Shown piece after piece: positions 9,179-19,543 of a stretch of DNA of 64,000 nucleotides. The translations under genes were made by a program, and so were the position numbers. The stretch is from Pseudothioclava nitratireducens (GTDB taxonomy: Bacteria; Pseudomonadota; Alphaproteobacteria; Rhodobacterales; Rhodobacteraceae), in NCBI RefSeq assembly GCF_029210495.1, contig NZ_JARGDK010000001.1, positions 62,001 through 126,000 of the forward strand, written 5' to 3'. The notes beneath the pieces are model-generated. The model did no database searches. It saw only the letters and a list, made by a program, of their open reading frames with translations, and had not been told where the DNA came from. Numbering within the stretch: position 1 is the first letter of the stretch; the number at the start of each line of letters is the position of its first letter.

Positions 9179-9248
9179 GGGAGGGGCGCTGCCCCTCTGG
9201 GGCCTTTGGCCCCATTCACCCCGGGATATTTGGAGCAGAATGAGGGGA
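9179..9248 (+). repeat. Dispersed palindromic intergenic repeat, copy 1
   Basis: Two small hairpins (GAGGGG...CCCCTC at 9181-9197; GGGGCC-TTT-GGCCCC at 9199-9213) are followed by the core CCCCGGGATATTTGGAGCAG and AATGAGGGG. It lies between two divergent genes, unlike most other copies. Confidence 0.8.
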
Positions 9249-9311
9249 GTTGCAGCGGGTGCGGCAGGCGGGGTTTAATCGCGTCCGTGATATTTCGTGC
9301 GAGGTCGGTTC

Positions 9312-9839
9312 ATGTGGCAGCAATCCATTGGTTTTTTCATTGAGGTGATTTCCACCATCCTGATCTTTGTCGGCCTGCTGGTCGCAGCGTATCAGATCCA
9401 CCAGACGCGGCTCAGCCTCGACCAGAGCGCAGAGCACCATAAGCAGGCCAATATCTGGAACCGCAAGGTCGCGGCCCAGCAGGCGCTCGACCAGTTGAAG
9501 GGCTCGCCGGTGCTGAGCAAATTGCAGAGCCGGTTTCGCTATATCGACCATAAGGAGGTCATCCCGCTTGGAGAATTGCGCGCAGCGTTCGAGGCCGATC
9601 CCGACCTTCAGCCCGATCTCTATGAGCTTTTGAACAGCTATGAAAAGCTCGCGCGCGGGGTGAATCTGGGGATCTACGACGAAGAGGTGATCCGCGTCGG
9701 GCGGCGCGGCGCGATGTCGAAAGCCTATGTCGCGTTCCGCGAAGTGATCGACGCGCGGCGCACGGATTACGGCGCGCCGAATGCGTGGCTGGAGTTGGAG
9801 CGGCTGGTGTTGCGCTGGGAGGCACAGCACGCAGGTTAA
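9312..9839 (+). CDS. Membrane-anchored protein, DUF4760-like
   Basis: 175 residues. One N-terminal membrane helix (about residues 6-26: FFIEVISTILIFVGLLVAAY) is followed by a cytoplasmic helical part. The layout of a single anchor plus an NKxAAxxAL-type helical region resembles DUF4760 proteins, which have no known function; this match is from memory. The ATG at 9312 is preferred over a GTG at 9297 because GAGG lies eight bases before it. Single-gene unit convergent with rpoD. Confidence 0.7.
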   Translation: MWQQSIGFFIEVISTILIFVGLLVAAYQIHQTRLSLDQSAEHHKQANIWNRKVAAQQALDQLKGSPVLSKLQSRFRYIDHKEVIPLGELRAAFEADPDLQPDLYELLNSYEKLARGVNLGIYDEEVIRVGRRGAMSKAYVAFREVIDARRTDYGAPNAWLELERLVLRWEAQHAG

Positions 9840-9846
9840 ACAAAAA

Positions 9847-9864
9847 CGCCCCCTTCCGGGGGCG
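9847..9864 (-). terminator. Terminator after rpoD
   Basis: Perfect hairpin CGCCCCC-TTCC-GGGGGCG; on the minus strand it is followed by TTTTTG. It lies between the rpoD stop and the convergent gene's stop. Confidence 0.85.
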
Positions 9865-9870
9865 CCTTGA

Positions 9871-11862
<1,992 letters not shown>

Positions 11863-11933
11863 GTGGGCTCCTTGGTCGGGCTGGCGGCGAGTGCGGGGCT
11901 CGGCGCCCAAAGGCTGTCACGCAAGGGCGGAAC

Positions 11934-11997
11934 GAATCATACCCTTCGGTTTTATCGAATCACGCGGGCGAATCACAGAGGCGAAACGAGATGATTC
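11934..11997. promoter_or_regulatory. Cluster of four GANTC (CcrM-type) sites upstream of rpoD
   Basis: GAATC at 11934-11938, 11957-11961 and 11970-11974 and GATTC at 11993-11997, within 64 bp. GANTC is the target of the cell-cycle methylase CcrM in alphaproteobacteria. Function is inferred only. Confidence 0.4.
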
Positions 11998-12059
11998 GGC
12001 CCTGTGCCGCACGGGTGACGGCGGTGCGTCCGGCGCGAGGGTCCTGCCCCCCGCGCGGG

Positions 12060-14033
12060 TCATTTCTTGCGCCAGATCTCTGCGTCGATCATGGCCTGCA
12101 ACTGGGCGGAAAGCGCGGCGCGATCCTCGCCCATGTCGTTATTGTCGTCGAGCTTCGAGCGTTCGGCCCGGTGGCGTGCGGTCGCGGCCTGACTGAGCCG
12201 CCATGTGACGCCCTCATCAGCCAGCCCCTCCAGATCCTCCATCGCGTCTTCGATCTCTGCGCGCATCGCGCGGGCGGCGGCCAGTTTGGCGAATTCCTCA
12301 GCCAGGCACATCCGCGCCAGTTCGACATCGTCGCGCTTGAGCACCGGGGGGGCAGAGCGCAGATGGGGCTGGTTCATCAGCTTTTCAAGGTCATCGCGCG
12401 CATCGGCAAGGAGTCGTTCAGGGATCGTTTCGGGCGGTTCATGGGCGTGGCGCAGCATCGCATGGCGGAGCCGGTCATGGGCCGGATCGGCCAGCGGCAC
12501 GGTGTCGAGCTGGCTCTCGAATTCGGGGATCAGGGCGGGATGCGCCACGCAGATGCCCAGCGCCATCGCCTCGCGCAGATGCTCGGCCAGATCCTCGCCC
12601 TGCCCCGCCGCGAGGAGCGATGATTTGGTGACGGGGAGCGGCAGCACCGGCCCCCAGTTGCGCCCGCCCGGACCCGAGCCAAAACGCACACCGCGCCCGC
12701 GCGGAGAGGCGGGGTTGGGACCGGCCTCCTTGCGCGGGCCGCCGCGCCCCGTGCCGAAGAGTTCCCAGCGCAGGCGCTTGATTTCCTCGCCGTAATGGGC
12801 GCGGATCGAGAGGTCGGTGATGCGCTGAAGGGCGGCGCGCAGGGTCTTGTCGAGGGCGGCGCGCCGCTCGGGACTGTCGAAGACGCGGCCTTCGGTTTCC
12901 CGCGCCCACAGCAGGTCGACCATCGGGCGGGCGCTATCGAGCACCTTTTGCATGGCGTCGCGCCCTTGCGCCTTGATGAGATCGTCCGGGTCGAGCCCCG
13001 GCGGCATCATCGCAATACGCAGGCTCTTGCCCGCGACCAGAAGCGGCAGGGACAGATCGACGACGCGCAGCGCCGCCTTTTGCCCCGCCGCGTCGCCGTC
13101 GAGCGCCACCAGCGGCTCGTCATGGATGCGCCAGAGCAGGTGGAGCTGATCTTCGGTGACGGCGGTGCCAAGGGGCGCGACGGCGCCGCCAAACCCCGCC
13201 TCGGCCAGCGCGATCACATCCATATAGCCTTCGGCGACAATGAGTTGCGCGCCCTTGCCGCAAGCCTCGCGTGCGGGGCCGTGATTGTAGAGCGTGCGGC
13301 CCTTGTCGAAGAGTTCGGTCTCGGGCGAGTTGAGATATTTCGCCGGATCGTCCGGGTCCATCGCCCGCCCGCCAAAGGCGATGCAGCGCCCGCGCGGGTC
13401 GCGGATCGGGAACATGATCCGGTTGCGGAACACGTCATAGGGCGGCTTGCCGGTCTGGCCCTGCTTGGCGAGGCCCGCGGCGAGGATCAGCTCGTCGGAG
13501 ATGCCCTTGGCGCGCAGCGCGTCATGGAGGTTCTGCCAGCCGGGCGGCGCGAAGCCGATCTCGAAGCGGGCAAGCGCGTCCGGGCCGAGGCGGCGGCGGG
13601 CGAGATAGTCGCGCGCGGCGGCCCCCCCTTGGGTCGAAAGTTGCAGGCGGAAGAATTTCAGCGCCTCTTCCATCACGGCGGCGAGTTCGGTGCGCCGATC
13701 CGCGCGCTCGGCCGCTTTGGGGTCACGCGCGGGCATCGGTATCCCGGCCTCGCGGGCGAGAATCTCGACCGCCTCCATGAAGCCGACATTCTCGGTCTCG
13801 CGCACGAAACTCAGCGCGTCGCCCTTCGCGTGACAGCCGAAGCAATAGTAATAGCCCTTGCGGTCATCGACGTGGAAAGAGGCGGATTTTTCCTGATGGA
13901 AGGGGCATGGTGCCCACATGTCGCCTTTGGCCTGATTGGACTTGCGCATGTCCCAAATGACCTTGCGCCCGACCACCTGAGCGATCGAGGTGCGGGTGCG
14001 CAGTTCATCGAGGAATCCGGGCGGCAGGCTCAT
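12060..14033 (-). CDS. dnaG: DNA primase
   Basis: 657 residues. The N-terminal zinc-binding domain shows C43-P-F-H46 and C64-F-G-C67, within CPFHQEKSASF and YYCFGC. The catalytic core and TOPRIM domain follow (AEGYMDVIALAEAGFGGAVA region, then LALDGDAAGQKAAL), and the C-terminal third is the DnaB-interacting region. It makes RNA primers for replication. It lies upstream of rpoD on the same strand, as in the classical macromolecular-synthesis operon; the rpsU member is not adjacent here. Confidence 0.97.
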   Translation of the reverse strand: MSLPPGFLDELRTRTSIAQVVGRKVIWDMRKSNQAKGDMWAPCPFHQEKSASFHVDDRKGYYYCFGCHAKGDALSFVRETENVGFMEAVEILAREAGIPMPARDPKAAERADRRTELAAVMEEALKFFRLQLSTQGGAAARDYLARRRLGPDALARFEIGFAPPGWQNLHDALRAKGISDELILAAGLAKQGQTGKPPYDVFRNRIMFPIRDPRGRCIAFGGRAMDPDDPAKYLNSPETELFDKGRTLYNHGPAREACGKGAQLIVAEGYMDVIALAEAGFGGAVAPLGTAVTEDQLHLLWRIHDEPLVALDGDAAGQKAALRVVDLSLPLLVAGKSLRIAMMPPGLDPDDLIKAQGRDAMQKVLDSARPMVDLLWARETEGRVFDSPERRAALDKTLRAALQRITDLSIRAHYGEEIKRLRWELFGTGRGGPRKEAGPNPASPRGRGVRFGSGPGGRNWGPVLPLPVTKSSLLAAGQGEDLAEHLREAMALGICVAHPALIPEFESQLDTVPLADPAHDRLRHAMLRHAHEPPETIPERLLADARDDLEKLMNQPHLRSAPPVLKRDDVELARMCLAEEFAKLAAARAMRAEIEDAMEDLEGLADEGVTWRLSQAATARHRAERSKLDDNNDMGEDRAALSAQLQAMIDAEIWRKK

Positions 14034-14364
14034 GGTCCCTATATTGGGTTTTCATCGGGCGGAGTCGAGGGGCGGCGGCGTCAGACCCGGGCGGCGCGCC
14101 AACCGAGTCGCGGAACTGATTCTAAGGTTAATCGCGCAAGTGGCGGAGTGCGCAGGATTTTCCGGGCCGCCCTGAGTTTACTGACCCCAGAGCGCGAACG
14201 ATGCCGCCGCCAGCGCCCAAATCGTTGAGGCAAAAGATACAATTGGGCGCATTTGCCTGCGCTTTGCCATTATTTTGCCGCAGGTCTGTATCATTAGTAT
14301 AGGACCTCATTCCCTAATGCGGCCACCGCCGGATTCGGCGGGCATGGCTGGCAGGAGAAGCGAT
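14034..14364. other. 331-bp divergent intergenic region between dnaG and the Tad-type genes
   Basis: No open frame with family-like content. It holds a candidate sigma-70 promoter for the Tad-type genes and four GANTC sites (14062, 14105, 14118, 14332). Its middle third is noticeably richer in A+T than the flanking genes. Confidence 0.6.
14275..14303 (+). promoter_or_regulatory. Candidate promoter of the Tad-type genes
   Basis: TTGCCG at 14275-14280, a 17-bp spacer and TATAGG at 14298-14303, in an AT-rich patch about 60 bp before the first Tad-type start. Judged by eye. Confidence 0.35.
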
Positions 14365-16086
14365 ATGACGATTGATAACCGGTTTACCAAGCTGCTCGGG
14401 CGTGCCCTGCCGTCGCGCTTTGCGCGTCGGTTCGCGCGAGACGAAGACGGTGCGCTGATCATCTTGTCGTTGCAGATCCTGATCATCATGCTGATCTGCA
14501 CCGGGATCGCCATCGACTTCGTCCGGCAAGAAGAACGCCGGACGCTGATTCAGGCGACGATCGACCGTGCCGCGCTGGCCGCAGCCGACCTTGGGCAGCT
14601 TCTGGACCCGAAAGAGGTGGTGCTCGACTATCTCGACAAGGCGGGGCTGGGCTATCTGGATGTCGACCCGAAGGTCGAACAGGGTGAGTATGACGAATAT
14701 CGCCGGATCAGCATCGAGCTGAAGGACGAAATGCCGACGATCTTCGGCCCGCTGGTCGGGGTCAATTCGTTGACCTCGAACGGTGTCGCCAAGGCCGAGG
14801 AATCGATCGGTGGCGTGGAAATCTCGCTGGTGCTCGATATTTCGGGTTCGATGAACGACCCGGTCGGAACCGGCACGCGGATGGACAAGCTCCATGACGC
14901 GGCGGAATATTTCGTCGAACGCATGTTCGATCAGGTGCAGCCGCCCGGCGCGCCGCCCGGTCGCCTGTCGATCTCCATCGTGCCCTATAATCAGCAGGTG
15001 CAACTCGGCACCAAGCTGGCCAGCGTCTACAAGCTTTCGACGGATCACACCCAGAACACCTGTGGCGACGTGCAGACGCTGGGCTTTAGCGCGCTTTCGA
15101 TCACACCTTCGGCCGGTCTCCAGCGCACAATGTATGGCGACAGCTTCAACTATTCTGGCCAGGATGAGCTTGGGCAGGGGTATTGGAACACGCCGCAATA
15201 CACGAATATCAAAAGCTGCGCGGGCTATAGCTATGCCGATATCATGGCCTGGGGCAACGATGAGGGCAAACTGACGACCAAGATCAAATCGTTGCAGGCC
15301 TCGGGCGATACGGCGATTGATATTGGCGCACGCTGGGGCCTCGCGCTGCTTGACCCATCGGCGCAGCCCGCGCTCGAAGCGCTCAAGGATGCGACGCTGG
15401 TGGATGCCTCGTTGCTGGGGCGCCCGCTCGATTACAATCAAGCCGGCCTGCCCGCGGAACAACGCGCGATGAAGGTCATGGTTCTGATGACGGACGGGAT
15501 GAACACCCGGAGCTATTCGACCAAGTCCGAATACCGCAGCGGCAACTCTCCGCTGTTCTCGACCTACACCAACTCTTACCTGCCGAGCAGAAGCTACTAT
15601 GGCGGTTGGGACAGTTCGTATCGCTATCTCTATTACTACGCGCCCGGCCGCTCGCGCCCCTATTACCGGTTCTATGACGGCAATTGGTATAAATCGAACG
15701 AGATTTACGGCACGCTGCGTCGCTTCACCTGGGATACGATCTGGAGCAAGGGCTACACGCTCAACTGGGTGACCTCGAACTTCATGTATCCCGCAGAGCG
15801 TCAGCTGAGCTGGGTGAATGAGGAGGACGTGTTCGACAAATACGCCATCCAGAGCGAGTTCGGCGAGAAGGACACGAACCTGAACAAGATTTGCGAATTG
15901 GCCAAAGACGACACGCGCAAGGTGGTGATCTTCACCGTTGCGGTGGATGCGCCGCCCGAAGGGTCCAGCGTGCTTGAGGACTGCTCCAGCGGCGAGGCCT
16001 ATGCGCATGACGTGTCATCGAGCGACCTGACCAATGCCTTTGCGCAGATCGCCTCGGCCATCAACGCGCTGCGTCTGACGAACTGA
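14365..16086 (+). CDS. TadG-like pilus assembly protein with VWA domain
   Basis: 573 residues. A type IVb pilin-like N-terminus (DEDGALIILSLQILIIMLIC, residues 26-45, with one membrane helix to about 51) is followed by a von Willebrand A domain whose metal site reads DISGS (158-162). A later VLMTDGMN strand belongs to the same fold. Between them and the C-terminus, residues 393-449 form a tyrosine-rich insert with about 14 Tyr. TadG-type proteins act in Flp/Tad pilus assembly at the cell surface. The ATG at 14365 has AGGAG upstream. Followed by two TadE-like genes; no tad ATPase or secretin is present in the window. Confidence 0.82.
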   Translation: MTIDNRFTKLLGRALPSRFARRFARDEDGALIILSLQILIIMLICTGIAIDFVRQEERRTLIQATIDRAALAAADLGQLLDPKEVVLDYLDKAGLGYLDVDPKVEQGEYDEYRRISIELKDEMPTIFGPLVGVNSLTSNGVAKAEESIGGVEISLVLDISGSMNDPVGTGTRMDKLHDAAEYFVERMFDQVQPPGAPPGRLSISIVPYNQQVQLGTKLASVYKLSTDHTQNTCGDVQTLGFSALSITPSAGLQRTMYGDSFNYSGQDELGQGYWNTPQYTNIKSCAGYSYADIMAWGNDEGKLTTKIKSLQASGDTAIDIGARWGLALLDPSAQPALEALKDATLVDASLLGRPLDYNQAGLPAEQRAMKVMVLMTDGMNTRSYSTKSEYRSGNSPLFSTYTNSYLPSRSYYGGWDSSYRYLYYYAPGRSRPYYRFYDGNWYKSNEIYGTLRRFTWDTIWSKGYTLNWVTSNFMYPAERQLSWVNEEDVFDKYAIQSEFGEKDTNLNKICELAKDDTRKVVIFTVAVDAPPEGSSVLEDCSSGEAYAHDVSSSDLTNAFAQIASAINALRLTN

Positions 16087-16117
16087 CCGGATGCACGAGA
16101 AAAGCGAGCAGAGTGAT

Positions 16118-16711
16118 ATGATGCGTTCCAATGCCAGCCCCTTCCGCCAAGACCCGATGCGGCCACGCCGCAGCGGGCTCTTGCGGCGGTTCAAGCGGCG
16201 TGAAGACGGCGCCTCGACCATCGCCGCCGTGCTGTTCCTGCCGTTCTTCATCATGATCATGGCGGCCTCGGTCGAGATCTGCGTGCTGATCTTCAAGCAG
16301 ACGATGCTTGATCGCGGCGTCGAGATGACGACCCGCGTGATGCGGCTCGGGCTGGACGCAATGCCCGATCACGAAGAGCTGAAGCGCTCGATCTGCAACA
16401 ATGTGGCGATCGTGTCGAACTGCATGGATGATCTTGCGGTGGAGGTCTATTCGGTCAACCGGAACACATGGACCTCGACCAAGGCCGGGACGCGGGCGCT
16501 GTGTGCGGATGGGATCGAAGAAGGTGTGAACGATCCGACCATCGAGAGCGGGAATTCGGATCAGCTCATGCTGATGCGCGCCTGTCTCAAGGTGGAGCCG
16601 ATGATGTCGCTCAACCCGCTGGCGCTGGCGCTGGCCAAGGATGCGAGCGGCAAAACCGCGCTGATCACGACGACCGCCTTCGTGAACGAACCGCGTCTCG
16701 GAGGGACTTGA
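16118..16711 (+). CDS. TadE-like pseudopilin
   Basis: 197 residues. A basic stretch and KRREDGASTIAAVLF lead into a hydrophobic helix (roughly residues 30-52), the TadE-type prepilin-like pattern with the acidic residue and TIAAVL typical of type IVb minor pilins. The periplasmic part has three or four Cys. Start uncertain: the ATG at 16118 has a purine-rich stretch upstream, while another at 16091 is only five bases after the previous stop but lacks an RBS. Middle gene of the three-gene Tad-type unit. Confidence 0.78.
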   Translation: MMRSNASPFRQDPMRPRRSGLLRRFKRREDGASTIAAVLFLPFFIMIMAASVEICVLIFKQTMLDRGVEMTTRVMRLGLDAMPDHEELKRSICNNVAIVSNCMDDLAVEVYSVNRNTWTSTKAGTRALCADGIEEGVNDPTIESGNSDQLMLMRACLKVEPMMSLNPLALALAKDASGKTALITTTAFVNEPRLGGT

Positions 16712-16714
16712 GCC

Positions 16715-17377
16715 ATGGCCGCTTTGACGAAGCTTCGAGTTCTGTCCCGCTTTCGCACCGATGAGCGTGGTTCGATCCCGATCGAGGGGCTGTTGGGCGC
16801 GCTGATGCTGCTGACATGGTATGCGGTGGCGTTCCAGTTCTATGACGCCTTCCGGATGCGCGCAGTGGCGACGCGGGCGAGCTATACGGTTGCTGACATG
16901 CTCTCGCGCGAGAAGCTCAATGTCGGGCCGACCTATGTCGGCGGGATGCAGAAGGTGTTCGACTTCATCACCAATGCGACGATCAACCGGCAGACATGGA
17001 TCCGGGTGACGATGTTCCATTGCCCGGCCACCGAGACCGACAAGCGCCCCTGCGATGGCGAAACCAAGGATTTCGCCGTGGATCGGGATGGATCGGGCAA
17101 CGAGGTGTCCTATGCGACGCTGTCGGATATCTCGACCCATACCGACGCCTCGCTCAAGCTGGAGGGCTACCGCATTCCGAAGATGGCGGCGGGAGATACG
17201 GCAGTGCTTCTGGAGAGCAGCTATTGGTATAACCCGGTGCTCGGGATTGGCACGAAAGAGCTTGCGGTGGACGGCAAGAACTTTACCCGCAACGGGTTTG
17301 CCTATTCGGTGCGGTTCTCGAACTTCGTCGTGACACGGCCGCGCGGACCCAAGGTGGTCTGGGACCCGACCAAGTAA
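16715..17377 (+). CDS. TadE/TadF-like pseudopilin
   Basis: 220 residues. The N-terminus RTDERGSIPIEGLLGALMLL (residues 14-33) is a prepilin-like motif followed by a single membrane helix. The rest is an extracytoplasmic domain with two Cys and a C-terminal YSVRFSNFVVTRPRG segment seen in TadE-like proteins. GGAGG lies about 12 bases before the ATG, and the gene starts four bases after the previous stop. Last gene of the unit, followed by a strong terminator. Confidence 0.78.
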   Translation: MAALTKLRVLSRFRTDERGSIPIEGLLGALMLLTWYAVAFQFYDAFRMRAVATRASYTVADMLSREKLNVGPTYVGGMQKVFDFITNATINRQTWIRVTMFHCPATETDKRPCDGETKDFAVDRDGSGNEVSYATLSDISTHTDASLKLEGYRIPKMAAGDTAVLLESSYWYNPVLGIGTKELAVDGKNFTRNGFAYSVRFSNFVVTRPRGPKVVWDPTK

Positions 17378-17406
17378 TCCGCCCCACCGGGCTTGATCGC
17401 ATCAAG

Positions 17407-17436
17407 GGCGCGTGGTCAGCGGACCGCGCGCCTTTT
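17407..17436 (+). terminator. Terminator after the Tad-type genes
   Basis: An 11-bp stem (GGCGCGTGGTC / GACCGCGCGCC, one G-U pair) with an AGCG loop, followed directly by TTTT. Confidence 0.85.
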
Positions 17437-17541
17437 GCATGTCCGCGACTGTGCGCCGGCTCACAGACACCCCTGCCCGGCCACGCAATTGCTTTTGGCC
17501 GGGCCGCGCCTAGCTTGAAGGCAGCAAAGGAGATCCGCACC

Positions 17542-18453
17542 ATGTCGATCCGTCCCGTCCTCGAAACCCGCCGCGCCCGCCCGACGATGGAGGGCGCAGG
17601 CGTCCATCTGCACCGCGCGTTCGGCTTCACCGATCCGAGCGAATGCGACCCGTTCCTGATGTTCGACGATTTCCGCGGCGAGCGCCCGTCGGATTACATG
17701 GCGGGCTTCCCGTGGCACCCCCATCGCGGCATCGAGACGATCACCTATGTTCTGGCGGGCGAGGTGACCCATGGCGACAGTTTGGGTAACTCGGGCACGC
17801 TCGGCGCGGGCGATGTGCAGTGGATGACGGCGGGGTCCGGCATCCTGCACCAAGAGATGCCGCGCGGGAATGCGAAGGGCCAGATGCACGGGTTCCAGCT
17901 TTGGGCGAACCTGCCGTCGAGCCTGAAGATGACCGCGCCGCGCTATCAGGATGTGAAGGGCAAGGATATTCCCGAGATCACCGATGACGATGGCACGACG
18001 GTGCGCGTGATCGTGGGCGAGTTCTGGGGCAAGCGCGGGCCGGTGGACGGCATCGCCGCCGATCCGCAATATCTCGACGTCTCGATCCCGCCGGGCGTGA
18101 AAAAGACGATCCGCATCGACACCTATCGCCGGGCCTTTGCCTATGTGTTCCAAGGCTCGGCCTTCTTCACCGATGCCGCAGCGCCGCAGGGTGTATTGCT
18201 GGAGAAAGAGGTGATGGGCGAGGAGGTCAATATTCGCGATCTCTCGGGCAATCGGACGTTGGTGCGCTTTGGCACGGGCGATGAGATCACCGTGCAGGCG
18301 GGCGAGGAAGGCGTGCGCTTCCTGCTGATCTCGGGTGCGCCGATCGAGGAGCCGGTCGCGTGGCACGGGCCGATCGTGATGAACACGCAAGAGGAGTTGC
18401 GCACCGCGATGATGGAGCTGCGCAACGGGACGTTCATCAAGCCGCAGCACTGA
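17542..18453 (+). CDS. Pirin family protein
   Basis: 303 residues, two-cupin pirin fold. The metal-binding signature of the N-terminal cupin is visible as FPWHPHRGIETITYVL followed by GSGILHQEMP, giving the three His and one Glu. Bacterial pirins are Fe-containing proteins, some with quercetin dioxygenase activity; the substrate here is unknown. AAGGAGA sits at good spacing before the ATG at 17542. Single-gene unit convergent with the TetR regulator, with a repeat copy between them. Confidence 0.9.
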   Translation: MSIRPVLETRRARPTMEGAGVHLHRAFGFTDPSECDPFLMFDDFRGERPSDYMAGFPWHPHRGIETITYVLAGEVTHGDSLGNSGTLGAGDVQWMTAGSGILHQEMPRGNAKGQMHGFQLWANLPSSLKMTAPRYQDVKGKDIPEITDDDGTTVRVIVGEFWGKRGPVDGIAADPQYLDVSIPPGVKKTIRIDTYRRAFAYVFQGSAFFTDAAAPQGVLLEKEVMGEEVNIRDLSGNRTLVRFGTGDEITVQAGEEGVRFLLISGAPIEEPVAWHGPIVMNTQEELRTAMMELRNGTFIKPQH

Positions 18454-18461
18454 GTGGCGAG

Positions 18462-18512
18462 GCCGGGGGCGCTGCCCCCGGACCCCCGGGATATTTCAGG
18501 CAGAATGAGGGG
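18462..18512 (+). repeat. Dispersed palindromic intergenic repeat, copy 2
   Basis: Hairpin CCGGGGGC-GCT-GCCCCCGG then ACCCCCGGGATATTTCAGGC and AGAATGAGGGG. It fills the gap between two convergent genes and ends directly at the TetR-family stop codon. Confidence 0.85.
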
Positions 18513-19100
18513 TCAGGCGCCGACGGCTTTGCGGACCATGTCCCAGTAGATCGTTTCGACCTTATCGCGCGAGAGGCGCCCGCCTTCACGGAACCATGTA
18601 TTGACGCCGGTCAGCATGGCGATGATCGCCATCGTGGCGAGCTTGCTGTCGGGCAGTTGGAAGACGCCCGCGTCTTGGCCGGATTTCAGGATCGCTTCGA
18701 GTTCGGTCTCGTAGGTTTTGCGCAGGTCCTCGATCACGGCGAAGTTCTCGGGGCTAAGGTTGCGCAACTCCATGTAGGAGAGGAACACCGCTTCGGCGCG
18801 TTCGAGGTTGAAGCGGATGTGGAAGCGGACGAACTCTTCGAGACGGGCGGTCGGATCGTTCGATTTGGAGATCGCGCGCCAGGCCGCAATAAGTTCGTCC
18901 ATATGGGTTTTCAAGAGATCGACGAGCAGTGCTTCCTTGTCGGGCGTGTAGAGGTAGAGCGCGCCGGCCTGCACGCCGACCGCTGCCGCGATCTGGCGCA
19001 TGGAGACGGCCGCAAAGCCGTGGCGCGCGAAGAGGCGTTGGGCCTCAGCGCGGATTTTCGGGCCGGTGATTTCGGAGTGAGAGCCTGCTTTGCGTGCCAT
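18513..19100 (-). CDS. TetR/AcrR family transcriptional regulator
   Basis: 195 residues. The N-terminal DNA-binding domain spans about residues 12-60, with GFAAVSMRQIAAAVGVQAG and LYLYTPDKEALL matching the TetR helix-turn-helix. The C-terminal ligand domain is not diagnostic. The target is unknown; it is flanked by a convergent pirin gene and a divergent small lipoprotein gene about 120 bp away, so autoregulation or control of the lipoprotein-hom side is possible but unproved. Confidence 0.92.
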   Translation of the reverse strand: MARKAGSHSEITGPKIRAEAQRLFARHGFAAVSMRQIAAAVGVQAGALYLYTPDKEALLVDLLKTHMDELIAAWRAISKSNDPTARLEEFVRFHIRFNLERAEAVFLSYMELRNLSPENFAVIEDLRKTYETELEAILKSGQDAGVFQLPDSKLATMAIIAMLTGVNTWFREGGRLSRDKVETIYWDMVRKAVGA

Positions 19101-19221
19101 GGGCGCAGGTTATCTGAACGTTTGTTCAATATCAAATGCGAAGCGAGGGGGTTGAGGGCACTGGCATTCGGGCGGGTGCGCGGCTATTTTCGGCCCGGTC
19201 TTGCCGAAGGATTGTTCCGCG

Positions 19222-19461
19222 ATGCGCCCTGCCCTGTTCCTTGCTGTGCTTTTGGCGCTGGCCGCCTGCGGTGCCGGGACGGATGAGGCCTATCCGAAAC
19301 TGGTGCCGATCTCGCAGCTTCTCGCGCCCGAGGCGGTCGGGACCGAGGCCGATCCGGCGGCAGGGGTGGATGCGCGGGCAGCGGCCTTGCGCGAGCGGGC
19401 GGAACGGTTGCGCGATCCGGTGATTCCGCCCGGCACGATGCCCGCCCCGACCAGTCCCTGA
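19222..19461 (+). CDS. Small lipoprotein, function unknown
   Basis: 79 residues. MRPALFLAVLLALAAC is a classical lipoprotein leader (lipobox LAAC, C16). The mature part is polar and Ala/Pro-rich with a helical AAALRERAERLRD stretch. No family recognised. The ATG at 19222 was chosen because it starts directly at the signal peptide. It lies 82 bp before hom on the same strand. Confidence 0.72.
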   Translation: MRPALFLAVLLALAACGAGTDEAYPKLVPISQLLAPEAVGTEADPAAGVDARAAALRERAERLRDPVIPPGTMPAPTSP

Positions 19462-19543
19462 CGCGCCCGCGCGGGACGCGCGTTGCAAGCGCCGCGCAAT
19501 GGCTGTAACAGGTCGGGAACACCAAACAGGACACGAGGTTCCC

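Noticed and set aside
14034-14364. GANTC sites considered as a second methylation cluster
   Set aside because: Four sites spread over 270 bp are only mildly above expectation, so no separate claim is made.
17393-17405. TTGAT-CGC-ATCAA, which looks like an FNR box
   Set aside because: The spacer is three bases, not four, and it lies at the 3' end of the Tad-type genes just before a terminator, not before a start.
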